10,725 nt of DNA from Flavobacterium psychrophilum (GTDB lineage: Bacteria > Bacteroidota > Bacteroidia > Flavobacteriales > Flavobacteriaceae), in assembly GCA_945905915.1 (NCBI GenBank), contig CAMDQL010000060.1, positions 1-10,725 on the forward strand. The letters run 5' to 3'. A model generated the notes under the pieces. That model made no database searches. It saw only the letters and a program-made list of their open reading frames with translations, and was not told the DNA's origin. This document shows positions 1 to 5,797 of this stretch, in pieces. A program made the translations under genes and the position numbers. Each line of letters begins with the position of its first letter. Position 1 is the stretch's first letter.

Positions 1-679
1 GTTTAATTATGACATTCCATTAACCGGTGGTTGTGGAACTGTAAATGCAACAGGAACGATTACAGTTACTGCGGCTTCAACAAATAGTACTACAACATCT
101 GCTTGTGGAAGTTATACATGGTTAGTAAACGGAACTACTTATACAACGAATGGAACGTATACAAGTGTAGTTGGATGTCTTACAGAGACATTGAATTTAA
201 CTATCAATGCACTTCCTATTACAACTATTACAAGAGCAGGTGATGATTTAACAGCTACTGAAACAGGAGCAACTTATCAATGGTATAATTGTACTTCAGG
301 TTCAGTTGGTGCTTTGATTTCTGGAGCAACTACTCAATCATATACTGCCACAGCGACTGGAAGTTATGCAGTTGAAGTGACTAAAAACGGTTGTTCAGCA
401 ATGAGTGCATGTTTTGATGTTGCTACATTATCTGGTAATTCATTTGATTTAGCAAAATTATCATATTATCCAAACCCTGTTATTGATGTATTAACAATTA
501 GTTATACTAATGAAATTACTGCGGTTCAGGTTTATGATATTAGCGGAAGATTAGTAAGAGATATGAAACCAAATAGTAACGAAGTTACGGTTGATTTATC
601 AGATTTAGCTGCTTCTGTTTATGTTGTGAAAGTGTTTGCTGATACAACTTCAGGTGAATTTAAAGTAGTTAAAAAATAA
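1..679 (+). CDS. T9SS-secreted protein with C-terminal type A sorting domain (5' truncated)
   Basis: The reading frame is open from base 2 to the stop at 677-679 and gives 225 residues. The true start lies outside the window; the TTG at 191 is internal. The first half is Thr/Ser/Gly-rich and looks like extracellular beta-sandwich (Ig-like or adhesin-type) sequence, with cysteine-containing phrases such as ACGSYTWLVNG and GCLTETLNLTI. The last 75 or so residues, from YYPNPV through VYDISGRLV to a basic end in KVVKK, match the type IX secretion C-terminal sorting domain (TIGR04183 style). In that family the domain directs export across the outer membrane and is then removed, and the protein is released or anchored to the surface. 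The function of the passenger cannot be told from this fragment. A hairpin terminator follows directly. Confidence is high for the sorting domain and low for any specific role. Confidence 0.9.
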   Translation, partial: FNYDIPLTGGCGTVNATGTITVTAASTNSTTTSACGSYTWLVNGTTYTTNGTYTSVVGCLTETLNLTINALPITTITRAGDDLTATETGATYQWYNCTSGSVGALISGATTQSYTATATGSYAVEVTKNGCSAMSACFDVATLSGNSFDLAKLSYYPNPVIDVLTISYTNEITAVQVYDISGRLVRDMKPNSNEVTVDLSDLAASVYVVKVFADTTSGEFKVVKK

Positions 680-700
680 TTTTTAACACCATATTAAAAA

Positions 701-738
701 AAAGGGTCAATCTTTATAGATTGGCCCTTTTTGTTTTT
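701..738 (+). terminator. Rho-independent terminator after the T9SS cargo gene
   Basis: A 12-bp stem is formed by 701-712 and 719-730 with one G-U pair and a 6-nt loop (713-718). Its core is GGGTCAATC pairing with GATTGGCCC. A T-rich tract follows (728-743). It lies 22 bases after the stop codon. The A-run on the 5' side could make it work on the opposite strand as well, but no leftward gene ends here. Confidence 0.9.
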
Positions 739-749
739 ATTTTTACATC

Positions 750-1241
750 ATGAAATTGATTCAGATAAAAGCAAATCAACTACCCATCGTAATTGAATTA
801 ACCAAGAAGATTTGGCCAGTAGCTTATGGTGCAATTTTATCCAAAGCACAATTGGATTACATGATTAATCGATTTTATACCGAAAATGAATTGTCTCAGT
901 TAATAGATAAAGGGCACGTGTTTTATTTGGCACAAGATGAAAAAGAAAACTATGTAGGTTTTCTATCTTTTGAAATTAATAGCGCACCTCACAAAACAAA
1001 AATCCATAAAATTTATGTGTTGCCAGAAACACAAGGTACTGGTTTAGGAAGGCAATTTTTGGAATTGGTAAAACATAAAGCCAAAGGAAATAATCAGAAA
1101 GCCATATTCTTAAATGTGAATAAATACAACAGCGCGTTGTATTTTTATACTAAAATAGGTTTCAGTATCTTAAATGACGAGGTAATTGATATTGGCGAGG
1201 GCTATGTAATGGATGATTATATAATGGAACTTGGAATTTAA
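750..1241 (+). CDS. GNAT family N-acetyltransferase
   Basis: This 163-residue protein has the length and layout of a single-domain GCN5-related acetyltransferase, which moves an acetyl group from acetyl-CoA to an amine. The core is visible as [16 protein letters not shown] (residues 85-100). It contains the Q-x-x-G-x-G pyrophosphate-binding loop of motif A, at Q95, G96, G98 and G100. Motif B follows as [17 protein letters not shown] (122-138), with Tyr131 and Tyr133 near the usual general-acid position. The ending [16 protein letters not shown] resembles small GNATs of the PaiA (polyamine acetyltransferase) type, but the acceptor cannot be read from sequence. The ATG at 750 lies just past the T tract of the preceding terminator, so the gene must have its own promoter. 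I could not find a clear TAnnTTTG element for it. It ends in a 4-bp tail-to-tail overlap with rluF. Confidence 0.9.
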   Translation: MKLIQIKANQLPIVIELTKKIWPVAYGAILSKAQLDYMINRFYTENELSQLIDKGHVFYLAQDEKENYVGFLSFEINSAPHKTKIHKIYVLPETQGTGLGRQFLELVKHKAKGNNQKAIFLNVNKYNSALYFYTKIGFSILNDEVIDIGEGYVMDDYIMELGI

Positions 1242-2026
1242 CGGTTTCGTTCGCCATAATTTCGTTTCCCTGTAAACTTACTTTTATTGCTCGGTAAACT
1301 GGCTTCTTCGGTTTTGCTTGAAGGTTCAATAAGTTTATTTAATTCGGAAACTTCTGCATCGGTTAAGTTTCGGTATTTTCCTTCGGCAACGTCTAATGAA
1401 ATATTGATGATTCGAGTACGTTTTAAAGCTGTTACTTCATAATCTAAATATTCACACATTCTTCTAATTTGACGATTTAATCCTTGCGTTAAAATTATTC
1501 GGAAAACATATTTACTAATTTGTTCTACTTTACACTTTTTAGTAATCGTTTCCAAAATTGGAATTCCATTAGACATTCGTTCAATAAATCGATCGGTAAT
1601 TGGATGGTTTACGGTTACGATGTATTCTTTTTCGTGGTTATTTCTAGCACGAAGAATTTTGTTTACAATATCGCCATCGTTGGTCATAAAAATCAATCCA
1701 TCACTGGCTTTGTCTAAACGTCCAATTGGGAAAATACGTTCAGGGTAGTTGATGAAATCAATGATGTTATCTCTTACATCTAAATTAGTCGTGCATTCAA
1801 TTCCGGCAGGTTTGTGGAAGGCTAAATAAATAGGTTTTTCTTGGCGCTCCTGAATTAAGTTTCCGTTTACTTTAACTTCATCGCTTGAAGTTACTTTAGT
1901 GCCCATTTCCGGAACTTTTCCGTTAATGGTAACTCTTCCTTGCTCAATTAAACGATCGGCTTCTCTACGGGAACAAAATCCTGTTTCAGATAAAAATTTA
2001 TTAATTCGAGTGGCATTTTCTTCCAT
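1238..2026 (-). CDS. rluF: 23S rRNA pseudouridine synthase RluF
   Basis: This 262-residue protein is closely related to E. coli RluF, which isomerises a uridine (U2604 in E. coli) in the peptidyl-transferase region of 23S rRNA. An N-terminal S4 RNA-binding domain (about residues 7-60) includes [20 protein letters not shown]. The catalytic RsuA/RluB/E/F domain follows. Its signature [12 protein letters not shown] (102-113) holds the catalytic Asp105. [17 protein letters not shown] and [18 protein letters not shown] (181-198) favour RluF over RluB or RluE. The last 25 residues are a basic, low-complexity tail, as in other RluF proteins. The ATG at 2026 is supported by the S4 domain beginning directly after it and by a promoter -7 element only 4 nt upstream. 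The gene appears to be monocistronic. Its TAA overlaps the stop of the facing acetyltransferase gene. Confidence 0.93.
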   Translation of the reverse strand: MEENATRINKFLSETGFCSRREADRLIEQGRVTINGKVPEMGTKVTSSDEVKVNGNLIQERQEKPIYLAFHKPAGIECTTNLDVRDNIIDFINYPERIFPIGRLDKASDGLIFMTNDGDIVNKILRARNNHEKEYIVTVNHPITDRFIERMSNGIPILETITKKCKVEQISKYVFRIILTQGLNRQIRRMCEYLDYEVTALKRTRIINISLDVAEGKYRNLTDAEVSELNKLIEPSSKTEEASLPSNKSKFTGKRNYGERNR

Positions 2027-2030
2027 GTTG

Positions 2031-2061
2031 CAAATATAGGCTTTTTAGTGTATTGAGTCAA
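2031..2061 (-). promoter_or_regulatory. Bacteroidota-type promoter of rluF
   Basis: On the minus strand TTG (2059-2061) is followed after 20 nt by TATATTTG (2031-2038), an exact match to the Bacteroidota sigma-factor pattern TTG-N(17-23)-TAnnTTTG. Only 4 nt (CAAC) separate the -7 box from the rluF ATG. Transcription would therefore start at or within a few bases of the start codon, giving a leaderless or nearly leaderless mRNA. Confidence 0.7.
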
Positions 2062-2072
2062 TGGGTTTTAAA

Positions 2073-2109
2073 CACAGAGACGCAAAGTTATTCGCAAAGT
2101 TCACCAAGC
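2073..2109 (+). repeat. Left arm of 8-nt-period CACnAAGn intergenic repeat
   Basis: Four units fit C[A/G]C-n-[A/G]AG-n: CACAGAGA (2073-2080), CGCAAAGT (2081-2088 and again 2093-2100) and CACCAAGC (2102-2109). Short spacers TATT and T break the register. Three units with the same pattern lie in the opposite orientation about 80 bp away. From memory, tracts of this style are scattered between genes in Flavobacterium and other bacteria, but I could not check this. The sequence is not coding. Confidence 0.6.
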
Positions 2110-2142
2110 TTTTTTAAAATAGCTCCATGACCCGATCGATAA

Positions 2143-2162
2143 AGAATTGACGAAGTAATTCT
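2143..2162. repeat. Short AT-rich hairpin between the two repeat arms
   Basis: AGAATT (2143-2148) and AATTCT (2157-2162) form a perfect 6-bp stem around the loop GACGAAGT. It has no T tract and is not a terminator. It lies midway between the two CACnAAGn arms and may be part of the same composite intergenic element. Chance formation in AT-rich DNA is also possible. Confidence 0.3.
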
Positions 2163-2190
2163 CAGTATATTGCCTTTGAAAAGTGTAACA

Positions 2191-2214
2191 CCTTAGTGTC
2201 TTAGTGTCTTCGTG
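2191..2214 (-). repeat. Right arm of the CACnAAGn intergenic repeat (inverted)
   Basis: Read on the minus strand, three contiguous 8-nt units are present with no break in register. They are CACGAAGA (2207-2214), CACTAAGA (2199-2206) and a third copy differing from the second only in its last base (2191-2198). The first 15 bases match the start of the left arm at 11 positions, so the two arms look like inverted members of one repeat family. The arm lies just before the terminator of the leftward zinc-ribbon gene. Confidence 0.6.
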
Positions 2215-2221
2215 GCAATCC

Positions 2222-2252
2222 AAAAAAAAAGCCCTTTAAAAAAAGGACTTTC
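2222..2252 (-). terminator. Rho-independent terminator of the Nif3/zinc-ribbon operon
   Basis: On the minus strand a 10-bp stem (2242-2251 with 2228-2237, one G-U pair, core GTCC/GGGC) with a 4-nt loop is followed by a run of nine T (2222-2230). It starts about 24 bases after the stop codon at 2276-2278. This is a clear intrinsic terminator. Confidence 0.88.
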
Positions 2253-2275
2253 ATTTATTTCTGGAATGAAATTAA

Positions 2276-3055
2276 TTAAATGCTAGCAAATAATTTTTCC
2301 ATTTTTACTTTTTCTTCATCAGCTAAAACGCCATCAACAAGAATTCTTCCACTGTGCTCGTCTGTAATGATTTTTTTACGAGCTGCAATTTCCATTTGCG
2401 TTTGAGGTGGAATGGTAAAGAACGAACCTGCCGAAGCGCCACGTTCAATTGAAACCACAGCTAAACCATTTCTTACGCTGGTTCTTATTCTGTCGTATGC
2501 AGCTAATAAACGCTCTTCGCTTTTTCCTCTCAACTCAGCTGATTTATTAAGTAAGAAACTTTCCTCTTTTTCGGTTTCAGCCATAATGTCGCTTAATTCC
2601 GCTTTTTTATGAGTAAGATGCGTTGATTTACCGTCTAATTTTTCTTGAGTTTGAGCAACAACTTCTTTTCTGTGCTCAATAGAAGCTTTCATTTCTTTAA
2701 TATGCTTTTCAGCCAATTGAATTTCTAATTCTTGAAATTCTACTTCCTTAGTCAAAGAATTGAATTCTCTGTTGTTGCGCACATTTTTTTGTTGTTCTAG
2801 ATATTTTTTGATAGCTGCATTGTGAGCTTCAATGGCATTTTTCTTTTCTTTGATTTGCTCATCAATAGTTTCTAAATCGCTTTTTAACTTTTCTAAACGT
2901 GTTGAAAGTCCCGCTACCTCATCTTCTAAATCATCTACTTCAAGAGGTAATTCTCCTCTAACATTTCTTATTTCGTCAATTTTAGAATCAACTAGTTGTA
3001 AAGCATAAAGGGCTCTTAACTTATCTTCTACGCTTATCTCTTTGATTGTTGCCAT
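2276..3055 (-). CDS. Coiled-coil COG1579-type protein with degenerate, cysteine-free zinc ribbon
   Basis: This is a 259-residue predicted cytoplasmic protein. Residues 35-180 are rich in Glu, Lys and Leu heptads and are strongly predicted to be coiled coil. The last 60 residues form the C4-type 'zinc ribbon' module of the COG1579 family. It is recognisable from IPPQTQMEIAARKKII and HSGRILVDG, where the family usually reads CGGC-x3-IPPQ ... KKII-x-C-x-x-CGRIL. Here the four metal-binding positions are Ser208, Ser211, Asp232 and Ser235, and the whole protein has no cysteine, so it should not bind zinc. The fold is otherwise well kept, so it is probably functional without metal. The family's molecular role is not established; nucleic-acid binding has been proposed. 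The ATG at 3055 is 2 bp downstream of the Nif3 stop, so the pair is almost certainly co-transcribed. Confidence 0.88.
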   Translation of the reverse strand: MATIKEISVEDKLRALYALQLVDSKIDEIRNVRGELPLEVDDLEDEVAGLSTRLEKLKSDLETIDEQIKEKKNAIEAHNAAIKKYLEQQKNVRNNREFNSLTKEVEFQELEIQLAEKHIKEMKASIEHRKEVVAQTQEKLDGKSTHLTHKKAELSDIMAETEKEESFLLNKSAELRGKSEERLLAAYDRIRTSVRNGLAVVSIERGASAGSFFTIPPQTQMEIAARKKIITDEHSGRILVDGVLADEEKVKMEKLFASI

Positions 3056-3057
3056 AT

Positions 3058-4173
3058 TTAAAAGTACTTAACTGGATTTGTATTTTCTTCTGATAAAATA
3101 ATTCCGCTTGAAAGCGAATTGGGTGCAAAATTAGTGATTTTTTCTTTAAGAAAATCAACTATATAATTTTTTGTAAATCTTTCGCTTTCAAAGTGACCAA
3201 TATCGGCTAATAGTAACTGATTTTCAGCTTCATAAAACTGATGATATTTGAGATCACCAGTAAGGTAAGCGTCTGCTCCTGAGTGTATTGCGTTTTTAAT
3301 AGCAAAACTTCCACTTCCACCTAAAACAGCTACTTTTTTTATGGTTTTTCCGGTAAAAACGCTATGTCTAATGCCTCCACATACCAACTTGTCTTTTACA
3401 AATTGTAAAAAATCAGTTTCCGAAAGCGCATTTTTGAGTTCGCCCACGCGGCCTAACCCAATATTTTGATGTGCATTTTCTAATGGGTAAATTTCATGAG
3501 CCACTTCTTCATAAACATGATTCGTAAAAAGCGCTTTCAGTATTTTGGCTTGCAAATGCTTTTCAAAAGTTACTTCAATTTTAATTTCTTGTGTTTCAAC
3601 AAATTCAAAGCGTTCGCCTATTTCAGGATTTGAATTTTCATTTCCTGTATAAGTTCCTATGCCTTTGGACGAAAAACTACAATCTTCATAATTTCCTATT
3701 TTACCCGCACCAGCTTCAAATAAGACATTTCGTAATTTTTCTGCATTTTCTGGAATGGTATAAGTAACTAATTTTTGAATGTAGTTTTCTTTCGGAATTA
3801 AAATTTTAGAATCCAATATACCTAAGGCATCACAGAAAATTTTATTTACACCATATGGATGATTGTCTAAAGCCGTATGTACCGCATAAATAGCGATATC
3901 ATTTTTAATCGCTTTAATTAGTGCCCGTTCTACATAATTCTTACCAGTAATTTTTTTAATTCCCGAAAACAAAATAGGATGGAAGCAAACGACCAAATTA
4001 CATTTTTTAGCAACGGCTTCATCAATAACGGCTTCTAAAGCATCATGACAAACCAATATTCCTGATATTTCTTGATTATTGTTTCCAACTAAAAGGCCTA
4101 CATTGTCAAAATCTTCGGCATAGCTTAAAGGTGCCATTTCTTCAAGTATGGAAAGTATATGGGTGAGTTTCAT
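3058..4173 (-). CDS. Nif3/DUF34-family dinuclear metal-centre protein (YqfO-like, with inserted domain)
   Basis: With the ATG at 4173 the protein has 371 residues. An in-frame TTG 12 codons upstream is less likely because the conserved family start (MKLTHILSILEEMAPLSYAE) begins at the ATG and a -7 box lies between the two. Likely metal ligands are His65 (CFHPILF), His99 and Asp103 (HTALDN), and His327 with Glu331 (GHFESE). These correspond to the dinuclear site of E. coli YbgI. Residues about 130-235 are the extra PII-like domain seen in long members such as Bacillus YqfO, inserted between the two halves of the Nif3 fold. Members form hexameric toroids. They are often labelled 'GTP cyclohydrolase 1 type 2', but the true substrate is uncertain. 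The gene heads a two-gene leftward operon with the zinc-ribbon protein. Confidence 0.92.
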   Translation of the reverse strand: MKLTHILSILEEMAPLSYAEDFDNVGLLVGNNNQEISGILVCHDALEAVIDEAVAKKCNLVVCFHPILFSGIKKITGKNYVERALIKAIKNDIAIYAVHTALDNHPYGVNKIFCDALGILDSKILIPKENYIQKLVTYTIPENAEKLRNVLFEAGAGKIGNYEDCSFSSKGIGTYTGNENSNPEIGERFEFVETQEIKIEVTFEKHLQAKILKALFTNHVYEEVAHEIYPLENAHQNIGLGRVGELKNALSETDFLQFVKDKLVCGGIRHSVFTGKTIKKVAVLGGSGSFAIKNAIHSGADAYLTGDLKYHQFYEAENQLLLADIGHFESERFTKNYIVDFLKEKITNFAPNSLSSGIILSEENTNPVKYF

Positions 4174-4191
4174 TTTTCTACTTTTACTATT

Positions 4192-4199
4192 CAAAGATA
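4192..4199 (-). promoter_or_regulatory. -7 element for the Nif3/zinc-ribbon operon
   Basis: The minus strand reads TATCTTTG here, matching TAnnTTTG, 18 nt before the ATG at 4173. I found no TTG at the expected distance upstream, so this is a half-supported promoter. It lies inside the TTG-extended reading frame of the Nif3 gene, which argues for the ATG start. Confidence 0.5.
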
Positions 4200-4222
4200 A
4201 AAAAAGCAATTCGGATATAGTA

Positions 4223-4272
4223 TGTTTTACTAAGAAAATATATTTGCATGATTTTTGTATATTTGTAAAACA
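4223..4272 (+). promoter_or_regulatory. Putative promoter/operator of the toxin-antitoxin operon
   Basis: Two exact copies of the -7 element TATATTTG occur in tandem (4239-4246 and 4258-4265), 39 and 20 nt before the antitoxin ATG. They are flanked by an 8-bp perfect inverted repeat, TGTTTTAC (4223-4230) and GTAAAACA (4265-4272). This arrangement would suit autorepression, as is usual for type II antitoxins. No good TTG -33 box is seen at 17-23 nt from either copy. The operator assignment is inference from symmetry and position. Confidence 0.45.
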
Positions 4273-4284
4273 AAATATTTTATC

Positions 4285-4518
4285 ATGACAACAATAACCA
4301 TAAAAATAAACGAGCGATCAAAAAAAGGCAAAGCGTTCTTAGAATTTGCTAAAACTTTTATTGGTAATGATAAAGACATTAGTTTTGTTGAAACTGAAGA
4401 CGAAAAAAGCCCTTACAATCCTGAGTTTGTTGCTGAAATATTGGAGCGTTCAAAAAATTTGAACAAAAAAAATCTTACCCGTTTAAATACTGATGATATA
4501 TGGGGAAGTATTTTGTAG
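4285..4518 (+). CDS. Antitoxin of a RelE/YoeB-type toxin-antitoxin pair (DUF2683-like)
   Basis: This small protein of 77 residues starts at the ATG at 4285. A TTG 30 nt upstream is in frame but overlaps a promoter -7 box and is rejected. Residues 1-30 (ITIKINERSKKGKAFLEF) look like a beta-strand plus helix forming the dimerisation or DNA-binding part. Residues 44-77 (SPYNPEFVAEILERS to DDIWGSIL) look like the extended toxin-wrapping tail found in Bacteroidota antitoxins paired with YoeB/RelE-like toxins. The gene overlaps the toxin frame by 19 nt, the usual order (antitoxin first) with translational coupling. The reading frame is intact although the toxin is not. Its role would be to neutralise the toxin and repress its own promoter. 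The family assignment is from memory of similar proteins and is moderately sure; the antitoxin role is supported mainly by the neighbour. Confidence 0.72.
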   Translation: MTTITIKINERSKKGKAFLEFAKTFIGNDKDISFVETEDEKSPYNPEFVAEILERSKNLNKKNLTRLNTDDIWGSIL

Positions 4519-4780
4519 ATTTTGAACCAAAAGCAAAAGAAGAAATCAAAGCACACCTTAAATCAGGTAATAAAGCCAATATAAAGAAACTTGAAAAAAT
4601 TCTAGTAGAATTAGAGCAAACACCATTTGAAGGAATTGGAAACCCGGAACCTTTAAAATATGAACTTTCTGGTTTTTGGTCTCGTAAAATAAATCAAAAA
4701 GACAGATGATCTATAAAGTTGAGGAAGATATTGTAACGGTTTTTGTGATTTCTGCAATGGGACATTATTCTTATAAATAA
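4500..4780 (+). pseudogene. YoeB/RelE-family mRNA-interferase toxin, frameshifted
   Basis: The first frame (4500-4709, 69 residues) resembles E. coli YoeB, a ribosome-dependent endoribonuclease, very clearly in QTPFEGIGNPEPLKYELSGF and WSRKINQKDR. Glu50 and Arg69 align with YoeB Glu46 and Arg65. A TGA then ends it. The missing last third (IYKVEED through GHYSYK) is encoded directly downstream in the -1 frame (4706-4780) and ends at TAA 4778-4780. The family normally reads D-R-L-I-Y. Restoring one T in 'agatga' at 4705-4709 gives exactly this, so a single-base deletion explains the break. The His-Tyr pair matching YoeB His83/Tyr84 lies in the detached part, so the 69-residue product should be inactive. 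Alternatives are a sequencing error, -1 slippage at the A run 4696-4700, or restart at the ATG at 4706, which overlaps the TGA. Only the downstream gene, lpxK, follows, 3 bp later. Confidence 0.82.
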
Positions 4781-4783
4781 CGT

Positions 4784-5797
4784 ATGAATTTCCTACGAAA
4801 AATACTTTTTCCACTTGCCTTTTTGTATTGGCTCATTACATTTATCCGAAATTGGCTCTATGATATAAGTGTATTCAAAAGTTATTCTTTTGATGTGCCA
4901 ATAATTGCCGTGGGTAATTTAAGTGTGGGCGGTACCGGAAAAACCCCGCAAATTGAGTATTTAATTCGGTTGCTTTCTGAAAAGTATCGCGTGGCCGTTT
5001 TAAGTCGTGGCTATAAACGCTTATCAAAAGGATTTGTTTTAGCAGATAATCTAGCTACTGCAAACTCAATAGGAGATGAACCTTTCCAGTTTTTTTCGAA
5101 ATTTCCAACTATTCAAGTGGCAGTAGATGCCAATAGAAAAAAGGGTATCGAAAAGCTATTACAACTTCAAAATAAACCCGAAGTAATTTTATTAGACGAT
5201 GCATTTCAGCATAGAAAAGTTAAAGCAGGATTTTATATTTTGCTTACCGCATATGATGATTTATTTTGTGACGATTTTATTTTACCTTTTGGAAATTTAA
5301 GAGAATCGGCTCTTGGAAAAAAAAGAGCAGACATGATAATTATCACTAAATGTCCGTACGATTTGTCGGAACTTGCACAACAGAATATAAAAGAAAAGTT
5401 ACAGGTTAAACAGCCGGTTTATTTTACCACGATTCAATATGATGAATGTGTTTATGGTAATAAAAATAGTATGCATGTCGAAACTTTAAAATCAGAAAGT
5501 AAGTTGTTAATTGCTGGAATTGCTAAGCCAAAATTGTTTTTTGATTTTCTTAAGAGTGAAACAGATGAGACGTTAGTCTTTCCAGATCATCATCAATTTT
5601 CAAAGCAAGATTGTGAACATATTTTAGCAAAAGCTAAGGAAAGAAAAATAATTACAACGGAAAAAGATTTTGTTCGATTAAATGGGTTGTTGCCCAATGA
5701 ACAACTGTATTATTTACCAATAAAAGTTGTCTTTTCAAATACAAATTTCGATAAAGCGATAGAGGATTATGTGGGAAAAAGTTCAAGAAACGGTTAG
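4784..5797 (+). CDS. lpxK: Tetraacyldisaccharide 4'-kinase LpxK
   Basis: LpxK phosphorylates the 4' position of the lipid A disaccharide precursor using ATP and Mg2+ at the inner face of the cytoplasmic membrane. It is a late and normally essential step of lipid A synthesis. The length of 337 residues is normal. A hydrophobic N-terminal helix (about 5-25) is the membrane-anchoring segment. The P-loop follows as VGNLSVGGTGKT (43-54, Lys53). Other family motifs are LSRGYKR (73-79), GDEP (97-100), LLDDAFQHRKV (136-146), PFGNLRE (168-174) and TTEKDFVRL (291-299). The ATG at 4784 lies 3 bp after the end of the toxin remnant, and I see no promoter of its own between them. Transcription may therefore come from the toxin-antitoxin promoter. 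The 3' end overlaps the phosphorylase gene by 29 nt, which indicates a tight two-gene unit. Confidence 0.95.
   Translation: MNFLRKILFPLAFLYWLITFIRNWLYDISVFKSYSFDVPIIAVGNLSVGGTGKTPQIEYLIRLLSEKYRVAVLSRGYKRLSKGFVLADNLATANSIGDEPFQFFSKFPTIQVAVDANRKKGIEKLLQLQNKPEVILLDDAFQHRKVKAGFYILLTAYDDLFCDDFILPFGNLRESALGKKRADMIIITKCPYDLSELAQQNIKEKLQVKQPVYFTTIQYDECVYGNKNSMHVETLKSESKLLIAGIAKPKLFFDFLKSETDETLVFPDHHQFSKQDCEHILAKAKERKIITTEKDFVRLNGLLPNEQLYYLPIKVVFSNTNFDKAIEDYVGKSSRNG

Noticed and set aside
2073..2214. CRISPR array
   Set aside because: The units are 8 nt long, without unique spacers of constant length, and no cas genes are present.
2027..2275. Small RNA or short gene in the largest intergenic gap
   Set aside because: Apart from the rluF promoter, the repeat arms, a weak hairpin and the terminator, I see no open frame with a plausible start and no promoter-terminator pair on one strand.
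4174..4209. 12-codon N-terminal extension of the Nif3 protein from a TTG start
   Set aside because: The extension contains the -7 promoter box at 4192-4199, and the conserved family N-terminus begins at the ATG at 4173.
4255..4284. 10-codon extension of the antitoxin from a TTG start
   Set aside because: The TTG overlaps a TATATTTG promoter element, so it would lie outside the transcript; the ATG at 4285 fits the protein better.
4694..4706. Programmed -1 frameshifting site in the toxin gene
   Set aside because: The A run is present but the zero-frame codons are CAA AAA, which do not form a proper X XXY YYZ heptamer, and no downstream stem is obvious. It is kept only as an alternative to a real mutation.
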